DNA of 64,000 bases from Hydractinia symbiolongicarpus (GCF_029227915.1 NC_079889.1:8742001-8806000); one strand, 5' to 3'. Shown: positions 11,688 through 24,600, counted from the first letter of the stretch. The notes: generated from the sequence alone by a model not told the origin. Numbers and translations are program-made.

Positions 11688-14600
11688 ATGGAGGAGAATC
11701 AACAGATATGCATTGCTTGTAATAAAATGGTAAGGACGGGCAAATTGAAGTTTCTTTACGTTAGTGAGTTCTGTCTGTGTGTGTGCTCTTTCGCTTACAA
11801 CACACTGTTCTGTTTTGAATTAACTTTTAGATTCCATTACCACTATCATCAATTTAATCAACTGCTTTGTCTATTATCTTAGTATTTGGGTGAAAGAAGT
11901 AATAATGAACAAATTTTATTTGACAGTGTCTGTTTAGTACTGCAACGCGCGACCCTAACTTTCAACTCCTGCAATAGCGTCATCATGTCTCAGAGTCCAT
12001 CTTTTATTTGAATTTAAACATTTAAGCATACGTACATCTAAAATCTTATATTTTAAAAGACTCCGAAATTGCTGCTACATGTTTTTTTTATCTTCTGGAA
12101 TAATAGTGGCACTAGAATATGCCGGACCTGTACCTTGCAATTGTTCCGAGCTTCAAACAAGCAAATCAAAAATGAAGCGTTTTTAGTGATTTACAATAAA
12201 CCATTCATTTTCTATACTCAAGCTTTGAATCTTCAAACTTAATTAATAAGGTAGTCATTCACTGTTCTTTTATCAAGCTTTTATGTTTTTTTCTGCGCCA
12301 TTTTGTCTGTAGACAAGAAGCTGGTAGGATCTGTAGAATGAGTTGAAAATGTTAACACGTAAGTCGTATTTGATCCCAATCTTCTGCGTACGTACGGTAC
12401 ATATATGTAACTCAACGATTGCGTAAGAGGTCAAGAAGAAAAAAAACGTGATTATACAGCGAAGGTATGTGACGCCATGGCAACGCTAAAGAGTTATTAT
12501 TGAGACGAGATTGAACTCGAACTGTCTTGCACAAAAGTGCCGTGACAATGACGGAAAACGGAGTTTTATGGCAAAAGATGATATGGGTAAATTTTTTGTC
12601 AGGCATGGCTTCACTGTTGAGCAATTTTTAACTTTCTGAGCACTTTTATTAATCCTTGAAAACTTATTTCAAATGATTGCCTCCCGCCTTTAAAAAACTA
12701 TAACCTTGTAAATGTTGTTCTTAATGCGCCTAACTACGGAACGTTTAAATAGAGATTTTAAATTGTAGCAGGAATTGTGACGTAGTGTCTCTCATGCATT
12801 AGGAGGTAGAAAAACAAACGAAACTAGAGATGATATCTACGATCGAAGCATTATACATTCACTATCTAAGGAGAACACGCGACGTTCGTTCATTCACGTT
12901 TTTTTGATCCAGCCACAGCAGTAACTTATGTGTTAACTTCGATTTGTCAATATGTTATTATCAGAGACAAAATTAAACATAAAGATCACTTTTTTTTGTG
13001 AGATTTTCTAAGTTTGGTTAATGGTGTTCTTAATTTCTCAGGCTAAATGTTCTTATCACTATGTTATAAAAACACGTGGAATTGAAATTACGATAAAACC
13101 GTTATTCGGCGCATTATTGATATTAAACTCGATGTATCATTAGATTTTGTCGAATACTGCTTTATGTTCATTCAGTGCCAAGTGATTTTTATTAACCTGT
13201 GCAGCCGTACGTTCATGAAATATGATTTCTATAAATCTAAGTGCTATTTGTACTCGTGAGAGGTATCGTCGCATTTTCACGACATTTCTTTTGTTGCCTC
13301 CTCATACATGACTTAGTTTGTCTGAACCCTATTCGTACTAATTGAATTGAATAAAAGTGGCACGGGTGAAACAGTTCCCACTCCCCCATTTCCCCAATTT
13401 CCCTTTCCTACCCTAAAAACGAATAGGGTTAGAAAGAAAAGCCTGGATACTGATGTGAAAACCCGCAGATGCAGAAGTATAAATTATGCAGCAAATAGCT
13501 TCTTTACGAATTGATACCATCTATTCGATAATTATCTGCTGGAAAGGTATTTTGGTTGCTTCTTAAATAAGTTGTGGCTGCGTCACTATAGATTTTACCG
13601 AGTGCTATAATTATCGAAGAAAAATGTCCTTTACGTCACAATAATCCTTTTTGCCAGCTTTGTTTTCACATCATATTTTTTATAGCGGTGATTACTCTGT
13701 TTATAATGTCAACAACTCGATAAGTTTGAAAACAACAATATCTCGAACTATTGTCAATTACTAAGTAACTCCTGTCTGACTACTTACATGATTGCTGCCA
13801 ATGTTTTATAAGAAACTAAGCCTTGCAGTTTTCTTAAACTTATACGTCTAAGAAGACGTTCTTAAGCGAGACGAAAAGGCAATTGTGTGATTAACCTTTT
13901 TATGTTTTTAAACATTTCTTCTGACAGACACCATATAAAGCCTGGACTGTTCTTAACTTTTTCTGATGTTTTACCAGTGAAAATAATTTCTGTTCCAGAG
14001 TGCCGTGTGTATTTCATGATCCTATCTCCAAAACGTTCGGTAAATTAGAACATGCAACAGTATGTTTGCATGTGTTTGTGTTTTGCTTTACAATCTTAGT
14101 CAAAATATGTTGAGACAAGACGCATAGGCTATTTTTGTATCAGAGTCACGAATTTTGTACCTATCAATGTTCAGAGTGGAGTTAAGACTTCGCATCTTAG
14201 GTTATTTCGACGTAGATTATTTCGTCCTGCAGACGTACTAGGACTAGCATCTTTTCAACGTCTACCTGACCTCGTGTGTTCAAAAATAGCGACTTTGCAT
14301 GCTGCTGGCTGCTGAGTATTGAACGTTAGACATGTTTGTTTATATTTGAGAAATGACAAAACACTGCTTTTGTCTGAATATCTTTGAATAAGATGTTAGA
14401 TTATGTAAAAGATCGAAAGCGAATTAGATTTTTTTTACCGTTTTGGTAAAAATAGTCGCAAAACAGTGACTAAATTTTGTCTCAGTGATAATCTTAATGA
14501 AATATTTTAGTGAATTTTCTTTCGACTAACTTTTACTGATTTTATTTTCTTTTTTTGTCGATAAAGTTCTTTTTACTTAATTTTTCACCCCCTTTCGTAA

Positions 14601-17475
14601 CTGCATTGACTAAGAAAGAATACTAAAATTGTCAGTCTACATTTTGAATTGAGATTTTTCCGTAAAAGGAGATTTCCTTGTTATGCATTTTTAATTTCAA
14701 ACAGAGAGAAATTTGAGCCCAAGTATTTGTCAATAAAATTTATTGACTGTGCAATAAGGTGACTAAATTTTTTCAAGAGGCTTATTTTTACGGAAATGGT
14801 GATTACTGCTATTCAAGCCTTTTTTTACAAAACTGTCTTTATTTACCTTTAATCAGATTTTAATGGCTGATATAAACAAGGGAAAACATGTACTCGGGTA
14901 CGTTCAATCATTTTATTCTTGAGATTTTCTGCGTTGATGAAAATCGGTTTGTCAACTTTGTGCCCAATTTGCTAAAGTTTCGTAAACACATTTTTCTATC
15001 ACAAATCAATAATTTGTTGAAGACGCCTTCTTGTTTATTTTGTTTAAGAGTTATTAAACAGAATATGTTTCCTATAGTTTTATAAAAAAATAATAACGAG
15101 TTAATTTAAAAGCCACTTCCTTCTGAAAAGACAGTACTTTAGCTTTATAATCTTGTTTATCGATATGTATTGGACAAAAATGTTTCATTAAAAGGACTTT
15201 ATTTGATTAAAAGGACAAAGCTTCGTGCCATGTAAAATTTAAACATCTTTTAGCGATGAAATTTTGGTTCATAGGATAACTTAGGTGCGCAATACTCAGT
15301 CCTTAGTTTATACTCAGTTTCACCCAGTTTATACTCAACTCTATAGATGATACGGAAATCACTGAAAAAGCTGTTTGAGCTGATAAACAAAAACATGACA
15401 TGTGTTAATGAAAGTTCTAAACAACAATGATAATCGAGACTAATCGAAGAAATCTCCAGCGCCGTTTTGATAAAAAGGACATGTTATTAAAAACACACTG
15501 AATTTAAGAAAAATGGGGGATTTTTAAAAAAAATAAAATAATGATTGTGACAGAAATTATCTATTTTTATAATAACGAAGTGCTACTTCGGATACCTTGT
15601 TTGTCTTAGAAAATGGAATTAGTAGGGATGGTCAAAGCTGATTTTTTACCATCAATAATACTAGCGTAAAATTAAATAGTTTATTTTAATCAAGATGCTA
15701 TTAATTAATTTACTCAAAATGGTACCCAAATCTGTAATGCAAAAAATATTTGTTATCATATGGATTTGTTTATAGCAGGAATATATAATCCTCCAAAAGC
15801 AGTTTCAAATTAAGTGGAAAGGAAAGGAATTAGCTATTTAAATACAGCGGGAGCCATTTTGGTTGATAAAATATTTGGTATTTACTCATCGATTAACTTT
15901 CAATATTCACCATTTTCGTAGAAAAAAGAATTTACAGGTGCCTAAAATAGTATCTTTTTCTGGGTTAATTAAAAAGAAACTCATCTATTTTTTCATTTTG
16001 TGTTCTGTTTACAGATAAATCTCAGCGCGTTATTTTCCGCGAGATGCGAGACTTTGTTTGCTTTATAAAGTGTCTGCTATATAGACGTTTTTGTTTTCCT
16101 AGCGTAAGCCTTAACATAAATTAAGTGTTATTACCTTCATGTGCTTAAACTAAGCAAACTTGATTAAAAGGACTTTATTAATTTTCGGGACCGTCATTTT
16201 AGTTTCTGCATCTGCGCATACACAAAAACATCTCCACTTGAACACTGACAACAAATATCTTTTATTTCTTAACATTTGATCAAAATCTTCTCTATTTTAG
16301 CAATCTTCATTTGTATACAACTGCGATTGTGGTCATGTCATGAGAGAGTCAGTAATTCTGGAAAGAGGTTAGTATATTGTAATGCCAAAGGAGAATATTA
16401 ATGAATCCAGGTTATTAAATTTCGAGTAATCCCACAATTAGTTAACGGATGAGTTTTATATAATAAGAGATACTAGGGAAGGCTTTAGTGATAATAAAAG
16501 TTATATAAACATTGTCGATAGCTATACAAGCTCTATGGAAATTTGCTGTGCGTAATGTTTCTACTCTTATTGTATTATTGATTTTAGCCGTTACAAGAGC
16601 TTAGCTATGACAAAAGATAATCAGACATTTTGGTCTTTTGAAACGTCTGGATGTATTTCGCAATTTTCTTATAAGCGATATAATCTGAAACAAATCTACT
16701 TTGCACCAGTGATGTTGCTATACAGTTTAGTTGTTGTCTTTTTGTACCAAGACATATTAAGTATAATTAATTATGTTACTATACTCTTGTTTAGAACGTT
16801 CCAGAAAACGAAGAGCACCATATCGACCAAATTCAATAAGTTCAGAATGGATCGGTGTTAACCAATTGAATGGCGCTTGTATGAAACAGGTATGCAATAT
16901 AACATAAATATTCTTTCAGTTTTAAGGAAAAAGAGTAGCCAGTCGTTTAGATTGTCATATCAACATTTGAGTTACCACGAACAGGATTGCGCCGCAGACG
17001 AGAAAAAGAAAATCACATTTATACCCAGGACCAGCAGTAACACCATTTTTAACCTTATTTATGGAATTATCAGAGTATATTTCGTTACAATTTCACTATA
17101 TTTCAGATTAAAAAATGTACTGGCGATATCCAAGATGACAATAAAGTTCTTCTGAAATCATTTACTAGCATAAAACAAAAACAAAGTTGCAATAAAAAGA
17201 GAAAATTCCCCGTAAAACAAAAGAAAAGAATTTTCGAGAAAACTAAGCACAAGAAGAGCCAATCAAAAGAGTTGCTGCAAATCAGTGAAAGTTCATATCA
17301 AAATATATACTTTAATCGCTGCAAAAGCTATCGCAAGGCGAAAATATCTGATTTGGATTTTGAATTTGATTTCTCTACATTTGACAGTCATTCACCGTTT
17401 TATCCAACAGCTCTCGAGGACATTAATACCAAAATAAACCGCACAAACACCTTTTATAGACTTATCAGTGAATAG
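11688..17475 (+). CDS. C16orf87/UPF0547-like zinc-knuckle protein, five exons, 238 aa
   Basis: Exons 11688-11729, 16301-16367, 16795-16878, 16920-17074 and 17107-17475 join in one open frame of 717 nt with GT donors and AG acceptors; phases agree at every junction. Exons 1 and 2 together give a small zinc-binding module: CIACNKM, then NCDCGHVM, that is C-x2-C followed by C-x-C. This matches the start of vertebrate C16orf87 (UPF0547), and the last exon ends with a motif like its conserved tail (ALEDINTKI near residue 220). Between them lies a basic, poorly conserved linker (RSRKRRAPYRP; a lysine-rich stretch near residues 130-160), making the protein longer than the human one of about 154 aa. 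C16orf87 is reported as a partner of MIER/HDAC complexes, so a nuclear role is possible. The start is chosen because ATG lies just before the zinc motif and AG lies only four bases upstream of it. Exon 3's donor (GTATGA) was picked because the alternative, GTATGC 11 bases downstream, causes an immediate stop. Family call is by motif memory. Confidence 0.6.
13324..13431. mobile_element. Very short MITE with AACCCTATTCGT inverted ends
   Basis: The left end reads AACCCTATTCGTAC and the right end ACGAATAGGGTT, exact inverted repeats over 12 bases, enclosing about 80 bp that include a C-rich tract. The ends match the left end of the element at 36.96 kb. Confidence 0.6.
14092..14395 (+). repeat. 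Diverged relative of the 9-kb Harbinger-like MITE
   Basis: This region follows 8.99-9.40 kb in order. It shares CAAAATATGTTGAGACAAGAC, then CACGAATTTTG, then a GACGT-AGATTATTT block, a TTTTCAACG block, CTACCTGACC, AAAATAGCGACTT and a final ACTGCTTTTGTCTGAATAT. Terminal repeats are not recognisable. Confidence 0.6.
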
Positions 17476-18051
17476 CTAGAAGTTAGAAATGAAAAAAATT
17501 TGAAAGTTGGGTTATGTAATGCCACTAAATCGTTGCGCTTTTACAAATCAAACGGAACACGAGGTTAACAATTCGTCAAAATGATACAATTATATATATT
17601 GCTAAATTAATAACTTGAATTCTACACTAAATCTACAAAATCAAATTTTTTGGTTATTTATAATTAACAAAAAAGGGCTTCAGTAAAAAGACAGAAATTT
17701 TACGTTAACATGACGAGTGTGCTTAACAGTAATACATAGCTATGTAGCTACGACGATGAAATGGATGTACAGACGACCTGTTGATAAAAGTAACCGAAAC
17801 TTTGGGTGGAAATCTGTGCGTTATCCTTGATGTACAATGTACAATCAGGCGTATAAATGATCCTACGCGAATATACTGCTTGGCAGAAGGCTACGGAAAC
17901 ATATTGTTACAAGTTACTTAGGTTTTTCCTGATAAAAATTTAGGCATTTGAAGTAACAAATATTCTTTAAAGGGTTGCTATTGTTATTATTGCCATTAAT
18001 TATTTCCCAACAAATAAAAGTTTTTGTCTCTCTCAAAATGTTTCTATGTTG
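17476..18051. other. Intergenic, convergent gene ends
   Basis: Lies between the stop of the plus-strand C16orf87-like gene and the 3' end of the minus-strand sensor pseudogene. No gene or repeat recognised. Confidence 0.5.
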
Positions 18052-19911
18052 TCAATTCATTGCCAATAGTTTTAGACGTGTTTTATCTGCAAGATTGGCC
18101 ACCTGGTTCAATTCTTGTTGATCTTTATCTTTTAACAGGTTTTCAAATCTCGAAAATAGTTAAAAAATCTTCTTCTTTCGTAACCGATCACTCAAATCTG
18201 CTAACATTTCCAAGTAGCATTCACAAAGGTTTTCTTGGTCCTAATTCAAATGTGGGTTATTTTCGTTGAACCAAAACAAATGTCGCTACAAAAAAAATAA
18301 TTAAAAAGAATCCATGAAAAGGTTTAGAACTGGTTTCGGTATATTTTTTTTACTGTGGTTTATTCTTTTAAATAATAAAACCCCGCCCTGTGATTAAAGC
18401 CGTACTTTAAGAATCCTTTATCCGAAGAATCAAACACTCTACCTGTAGATCTTTTCGTTCTTAAGACAACAAAAGTATTAGAATTTGCTATGTTAAACAA
18501 AAAAAAAAACTTCACTCAGTCATTTTTGTAGAAAGAAACGGCAATTTTAATGTGGTTGTCAAAATAGCTACATAACAAATACTACCAACGTAGCTACCTT
18601 AAAAATCATTGTCGACATCCCAGGTAACTTGTGTCCTGTTTTTCCTAACCATTTTTTAAAATTGTCCTTAAGTAATTTATGGCACCATCTGCGACATCCA
18701 TTATCTGCTTTATTAAGGCTTTGCATAAGCGTTTTTCCTGCATTTGATACAGAAATGTGCCAAAACCTTTCCTTCTTTGGTACAAGATGCAGCCCAACCT
18801 CTTCTATATCCTGACTGTAACCTTTTCTGGCAAGGCTTTTCTTGTCTGCAGGCGTGGTCATTTATAGAGTGCCAAATTGATTTGTTTGGTTTTCATAGAT
18901 GGAAATATGTCGACATTAATATGATGTTTTTCTTGCTCTTTAATGGTAACTGTAACAGCTGGACCATGCGGTTTACATCAACATCTAAAGGACAGAGAGA
19001 CGGTTAAACTAAAGCGACACACGGGAATTTTCTTATCCACATGTCCCTTAAACATTTTAATTCCAGTTTTTAAAGTGAATACTTACTTTCTATTTTTTCA
19101 ACTGCACACTGCATATTCTCGTATAATTGCTCCTGGATTTTTCTTGGGTAGATAGTTTCTTTTTTTTTTCGTCACGTTCAACCAATACGTCTTCATAAAA
19201 GCAAGGTATCGACTTATACTCGTTAGATTTGATTACGCTAACGCGAACGTTTACGCTTGGTGTCTGAAAAATAAAACATTCGCAAAAAAACATTTTTTTT
19301 ATTTACAATTGTTCCTCTCTATGAATATGCAAAAAGCTGGAAAGAAATTTTTTTTAAGGCTGTTCGACTAAATTTCGTACTTGCGGACAAAAGTTAATGG
19401 TGATTTGTAGACTAAAAAATCAGGCGAGACCTTAATAACTACCTCTTATATTTCATTTCAGCTTACAAATTGTAAATACCTTTGACTCTGATTATAATGG
19501 TAGAATATCTTACCTTCTTTATTGATACTTATTTCTTCCGATGAATACTTCGATGGTACGTCATAGTCAAATTCATCTGCTTTTCGTATCTTTGTATCTG
19601 TTGAGTAACTACCAGAGGGAGCAAATGTCTTTTTAAAATCTCCGTCGCCAAAACATTTTTTAAGGATTCTAAATATTTCTTGACTATTTTCTGACTCACT
19701 TTTTGATCTGGTAATGGGACCTCAATTCTTCGCATTCGTTCTGCCATATGAACTTGATGCGTTTATGGGCATTTTTATCATGTTCTAGAAACTCTGACTT
19801 TTTCTCAAACTTACGGTGACACTTTTGACATTTTTTGGATTTCGATAAACTGTGACTTTCTTCTTGCTGACAAACGCAATCAATTTTTGAGTGGAATATA
19901 CACTTTGGTGT
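18052..19911 (-). pseudogene. Zinc-finger cGAS-like/Mab-21 nucleotidyltransferase pseudogene (copy A)
   Basis: All four exons of the intact paralogues can be located: about 19514-19911, 19087-19263, 18598 to about 18985, and 18052-18282. Exon 1 keeps one clear C2H2 finger (CQKCHRKFEKKSEFLEH with a later His) and the nucleotidyltransferase core GSYSTDTK...DEFDYDVP, but in a different frame from the upstream helix. Exon 3 keeps the third catalytic Asp (INVDIF) and the Mab-21 block GCRRWCHKLLK. Lesions: the start codon, located by its fixed distance from the conserved acceptor, is ACA; the Trp of the K-W-P-R motif is TGA (18858-18860); there is a further stop and frameshift just before VGLHLVPK; exon 2 is frameshifted; exon 1 ends about 12 codons early; exon 4 has several stops before LLAMN. 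It cannot make the full protein. Confidence 0.85.
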
Positions 19912-20464
19912 TAAATCCTAAAGTAAATGAAAGCACAAAAAAATTTAGATAAAAATATCAAAAGAAGTTATAATCAATAACACTAGATAGGTGATATGTA
20001 ATTCCGTCTGCTTTGAATTCTTTTGGACTCTATTCGACGCGGGTCGCACATATTTTGACTGGAGTATTCCCCCGATAACAAGTTTTGATAGAACCCTGGC
20101 CCGAATAGGTTTAAAATGAAACTGATAAAATTTTATTTTGACAAATAAAACTGGAAAATTTCCTACAATTTTTACGTTGTTGTTAGCTAGAAAGTGCATA
20201 TAGAGTAGACGAGGATTTTTTTTATCTTCAGACATGTTTCATGTTAGACATGTAGTTGTTTGTAATTGGCCAGCGTAAGATTTTTTCAAAATTAAAAATA
20301 AACTTTCTTGACATCTTAGAAATCGCCTTTTTCTAAGCAAAAGCATTTAAGTTATACTTCGTAGTCATATTATAGCGACTTACGTAATGTATCAACATAT
20401 TCTCAAACATGTTACACGGTTAAATTAAATTTATGTTAAGAAAAACAAGAACATTTTAAGAACA
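19912..20464. other. Upstream flank of the sensor pseudogene
   Basis: AT-rich flank. The 96-codon minus frame at 19945-20235 has no family resemblance. Confidence 0.4.
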
Positions 20465-20592
20465 CTAGTCGTTAGCCCGTGGAAAAATCCACAGGTTCGC
20501 CCGCATTGCGTGCGTCTCGCTACCTGCGCAGATAAGCTACCATTTTGCGTGACAGACGGACGGACGGACGTATACGGGTATTATAATATAGA
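20465..20592 (-). mobile_element. Mini-Helitron (128 bp), copy 1
   Basis: Read on the minus strand, the unit starts TCTATATTATAATACCCG and ends with a short hairpin (GTGGATTTTTCCAC), ten bases of spacer (GGGCTAACGA) and CTAG. It sits between A and T. These are the diagnostic Helitron features (5' TC, 3' hairpin then CTRR, A/T insertion). The interior has tandem GTCC/GTCCGT runs. It matches the copy at 56.75 kb almost end to end. Confidence 0.75.
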
Positions 20593-21262
20593 TACAAGAC
20601 TGGATCTTTCAAACACTAAAGAAAATAGAAAAATTGCGGTAATTTTTATCACTATAACATACAGCTGCCGAAATATGAAAGCTAGTTTAAATATCTTATT
20701 AGAAATAAAGATTGAACAAAAAGAAGCTATGAAGAATTTTACTCATAGCCAGAAGTTTAGTCGATTTTCTTAATTAAAACTCCAAACTTTATAACAGCAT
20801 TGATATTTAACTGTTCAAGGTAGCTGACAACGGAATATGCTTTTGAACCAACAGCAAACTCAAATAATACCTTCTTATTGTCTGTCTTGAATTGTTTTAA
20901 TATCTTTGACTTCTTCACCGTTGTATGTTCCATTATAGCTTTTTTCTCTATTATTTCTCTTGTGGTTATAATAACTCTATCTAAATAAACAATAATTATA
21001 TATATGGGCTGATGAAGGTAATGTTACGGAAACACGCGCCTTTATAGGTGGCCAGTATTGGCGGAAGTGCAGGCTTGTGCTGGTGGGCTTGAACTACTAA
21101 CTGGACTCGAATCTGTAGTGAGGGAGAAGCCAATTGTAAACTCCTACCTGACCGATAGCTCAGTTCAAATCCCGGTCAACCCAAGTTTTCACTTTCGTCG
21201 ATAGATATCACCATATATATATCACGGGTAAAATCGTTTTTTTTAACTAAATTTAAATGTTA
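20593..21262. other. Short non-coding gap with a degenerate tRNA-like block
   Basis: Near 21150-21180, TAGCTCAGTTCAAATCCCGG fuses an A-box-like and a B-box-like motif without the usual spacing, suggesting a deleted tRNA-derived SINE. No gene seen. Confidence 0.3.
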
Positions 21263-21404
21263 ACAATACTCCTTTACGACCTGTTTAAAATGTATATGTG
21301 TTATTTGTCGGAAGAATAAATTCTCAATGCTCCTTTTCATTAATAAAATGACGTAATCTTCTACAGCATGAAAACGAGGCAACCTATGCTAAAGTTATTT
21401 CAAT

Positions 21405-22494
21405 ATGGCCGAGCGTAAGAGGAGTCGTGGGTCATCCTCATCACTTCGACGTGAATGTGCAGCTTATGGCTGCTCTGCTGTGACTATTACTTCGAAAATG
21501 AGGAGAAAATGCGTTCCGACACTACCTTTTTCCCATTTCCTAGTGAGCCAAGCCGAAAACAAGTCTGGTGCAGCTTGATAAAACGTCAAGATGGCAGGGA
21601 TGGTCTCAAGGTCACAAAGAACACTGTAGTATGCGAAAAACACTTTGAAGAACAAATGATTTATAAGCCTCCAGGAGGTACGAAAAAACGATTGCTACCA
21701 GATGCCAAGCCAAAAATTCATGCTGGGAATGATGGGAAAAAAAAAGTTTCAAGAACCTAAAACTTCAGATGACAGTAGAAACGAGCCCTCTGAATTGGAT
21801 ATTATTAAAGTAGAACTGCAACAAATAGAAGATGAATTTTTTTTTTGACACAGTATAAAGTCGAAGATACAATGAGTTAATTAGTGAACAATCAGATAGA
21901 ATGAAATACCTTGAAACACATAAAAATAATGATCAGAAATGTTTTATAAGAGATCTTCAACTTCGAAACCAAAGCTTTTCTGTAAAAAGTGAATTTATGG
22001 AGCATACATTGAAATCAGATGAATTATGTAATTATTATACAGGTTTATAATATTTCAAAATGTTCTCATTTTTCTTGATGCTGGTGAAACTGGTCAAAAG
22101 ATTGTTTTGTACAACTATATAGAAGGTAAAACGATGCACGTGGTTGTAGAAGGTGTTTTTCACCATTGGAAAGTTTTATGTTGACACATATATATTCGAT
22201 GCATCAGAAGGTACGATAAGCAATGCACTCAGTACATGGATAAACTTTATGTATATCAGACTTTGTAGCATATGTATATGGCCAATAACAGGTTCAAGAA
22301 ATAAGCCTGAATCTATGAAGCAACACTTTACCAACAGACAGTGGATTATCGATTGTTTAGAAATCATAGTAGTTGTTCCAACATCACTATGGCTGCATAA
22401 AATGTTATTTTCTAATTATAAAAGTCACACGACAGTTAAAGTCTTAGTTGGGATAGCACCGCATTATATTCATCTTCTATGCATACCCGGGTAG
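21405..22494 (+). pseudogene. THAP-domain DDE transposase remnant of the ISL2EU-type element
   Basis: From the ATG at 21405, the first codons give a basic leader and RRECAAYGCS, the first Cys pair of a THAP zinc finger. The frame then shifts to the rest of the domain: the FFPFPSEPSRKQVW helix start and VVCEKHFEE, the C-x2-H pair. Farther on, with more breaks, a DDE_Tnp_4-like core is readable at about 22240-22495: STWINFMYIRLCSICIWP, IIDCLEI (catalytic Asp and Glu region), SNYKSHTTVK and VGIAPHY. The transposase would bind the element ends and catalyse DNA cleavage. Several frameshifts and stops, for instance near 21840-22060, make it non-functional. Confidence 0.7.
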
Positions 22495-22679
22495 CATTTC
22501 GGACAAAAACATTGTTGTTAAAAGTGCGTTTTAATACAGTTCTTAAAATGTTATCACATATTCGACCATGTAATGTCACTTAACATGGCTGGTTTTTTAA
22601 ATTGAATCATAACTGTAGCAGCATTGGGATCAAACTTTCAAAACCGTATTTTAAAAGATGTAAATTAAATTTATATACA

Positions 22680-24600
22680 CAAAAATTCTGTTCTTTACTT
22701 CTTCTCTTTTGATGCAATTTCTGGTAGTGCGTACTTAAAATAAAATGACACAATAGATGATTGTAACTTTTCCCAATACATTGCATCAAATTGAACTCTA
22801 TCCATTACCATTCCTGTCTGAAGTATATAAAATATAGTCACACCATGTTTGACATGCAAGAGCTAGCTGCATTTGAACTTCATTATAATATGTATGATTT
22901 TCATTGATATGTAGAGTCTCTGATTCACTGTTGTATGAGATACATGGTTTTTTCGAAATAGAGCAAACATCCTTCGGATTGATATCTTTATAGTGCTCAC
23001 TACATTTAACCTCTAGTATTCCAAAAGAAACGCCGTCAAAAACTTTCCCATCAGGAGTTGCACCCAAAACAAAATTTTGCGAATCAATAACCAATCCACA
23101 TTAATCAACAGAAATTTTCCAACCAGATAGACGCATGAATTTTTCATGTGCTTGGATAGCGATGGGTTCAAAAAATATGCCGTAGCTCATTTTCATTTAC
23201 ACAGCTTTGTTTTTCCCATTTTTGTCACCAAATACAATTAGCTATAGTTAGAGCTATAGTTTTGATCCCCTTCTCAGTATTTTTTAGTTAGATCACAATT
23301 TTTTTTTCAAATAGATGCTGTTAATTCTGTTTATGCGGTACATAAACCAATTCGCATCTCTTGCTCGGTCACGCGTATTAACTTGGATTTCTACAGCATG
23401 CGCAGAATGTGACCTTAATTGATTCAATATGGCCAATTTTTCCTCACATATTTCACTTCTCAAGTATTCATCAAGCAGGCATTTAATTGGATTAAAAGAA
23501 AAACTTTGATAAGTGTTATGTTTAGGTTCTCAGTTAGGTTTGCTGTGACTGTAGAAATGCTAGAATATACAGCGATATCAGCTGGCATTGGGGAACTATG
23601 ATACGATAAAATAGAACCAACTGGCATTACTCCATACACTGTATCTGTAAAAAGCAGCGGATCAGGATTTATGATTTTCTCAGCATGATTCTTAGTGTCG
23701 CTATTCAAAAAAACTTCTAAATCATAAGCTGGCTCATATTTGGTACCGTCGGCTCTAGCATCATACAATGTAGTTTTAATTCCACTGCACTTCTTGTATT
23801 TTGTATCGTCATTTGTATTTCTTCGTTTCAAAACTGGGGAAGTAACGGTTATATCCGATATTGAGACTTTATCAACACGATTTTTGCACTGAGGAACTGA
23901 CCACTCACAGGCCTTTGATGTACATGCTTTGAGTTCTGGAATAATTTTTTAAGTTATCCAAGACCCATTTAGCCAATAACTTCATCTAAGCGTAAGCGTG
24001 AAAACAAGTTCCCACCTTCCCAGCTGAAAATTGGCAAAAACAATACATGATTTCATTTGATGATTTATCAATTAAAACAAAAATCCATCTATCTGCTTTC
24101 TCAAGCTTGCGCCACACACACCTTTCAAACTAAATATATTATCATTTTCCTTTGCATGTATTGAACCAACATCAATAAAATGTTCTTCCAGAAATTGTTC
24201 ACCCTGAGTAAATGGTTTTTTAATTTTAAGGGACTTTGCTAACACCAACATCTAAAATAGAATAGTCACTCAAATCGTTGTTTATTAACATGGACATACC
24301 TAACTTGTGTCTCTTTCAAAGTGTCTGTTCCTTTCAGGGTATCAACTCTATAAATTAACCACTTCTTCAGATGTTCAATTTTATAACAAACTAGATTTTT
24401 AACATCGATGTGAACAGTATCATCATCAATGTCATCTTCTTGTAGTTTGATAGACGTAGGATCTAAAAAACAAGTTTGTGCTATCTAAATAACCTTCATT
24501 AACCACAATTTACACATCCTACCTAGCCACCAAAACCACCACAGATTGCAATAATATATAGTACTCACCAACAAGACAGTTGTAAAATCAAGAACTTCCA
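22680..24600 (-). pseudogene. SWIM zinc finger + YqaJ-like nuclease remnant, second gene of the element
   Basis: On the minus strand the pieces run in order. At about 23.95-24.06 kb there is a SWIM-type finger (MYCFCQFSAGKVGTCFHAY, C-x-C...C-x-H). At about 23.88-23.93 comes a Cys-rich block (ACTSKACEWSVPQC). At 23460-23831 lies the linker region with KKCSGIKTTLYDARADG. At 22798-23094 is the YqaJ nuclease core (LGATPDG, GILEVKC, YYNEVQMQLALA), carrying the Asp, Glu-x-Lys and Gln residues of this restriction-endonuclease-like fold. A C-terminal tail (FDAMYWEKLQSSIVSFYF) sits near 22.7-22.8 kb in another frame. The pieces are separated by frameshifts and stops. Confidence 0.7.

Larger units (their letters stand above)
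11730..16300. other. Long first intron (4.6 kb) of the C16orf87-like gene
   Basis: The intron opens with GTAAGG and closes with a pyrimidine-rich tract and TTTTAG. It holds a short MITE (about 13.3-13.4 kb) and a relative of the Harbinger-like MITE (about 14.1-14.4 kb). The short frames at 12412-12624 (minus) and 14888-15085 (plus) resemble nothing known. Confidence 0.5.

Noticed and set aside
16590-16861. Open frame MTKDNQTFWSFETSG as an exon of the C16orf87-like gene
   Set aside because: Exon 16301-16367 joins in phase directly to 16795-16878; including this frame breaks the phase and adds a hydrophobic, intron-like tail.
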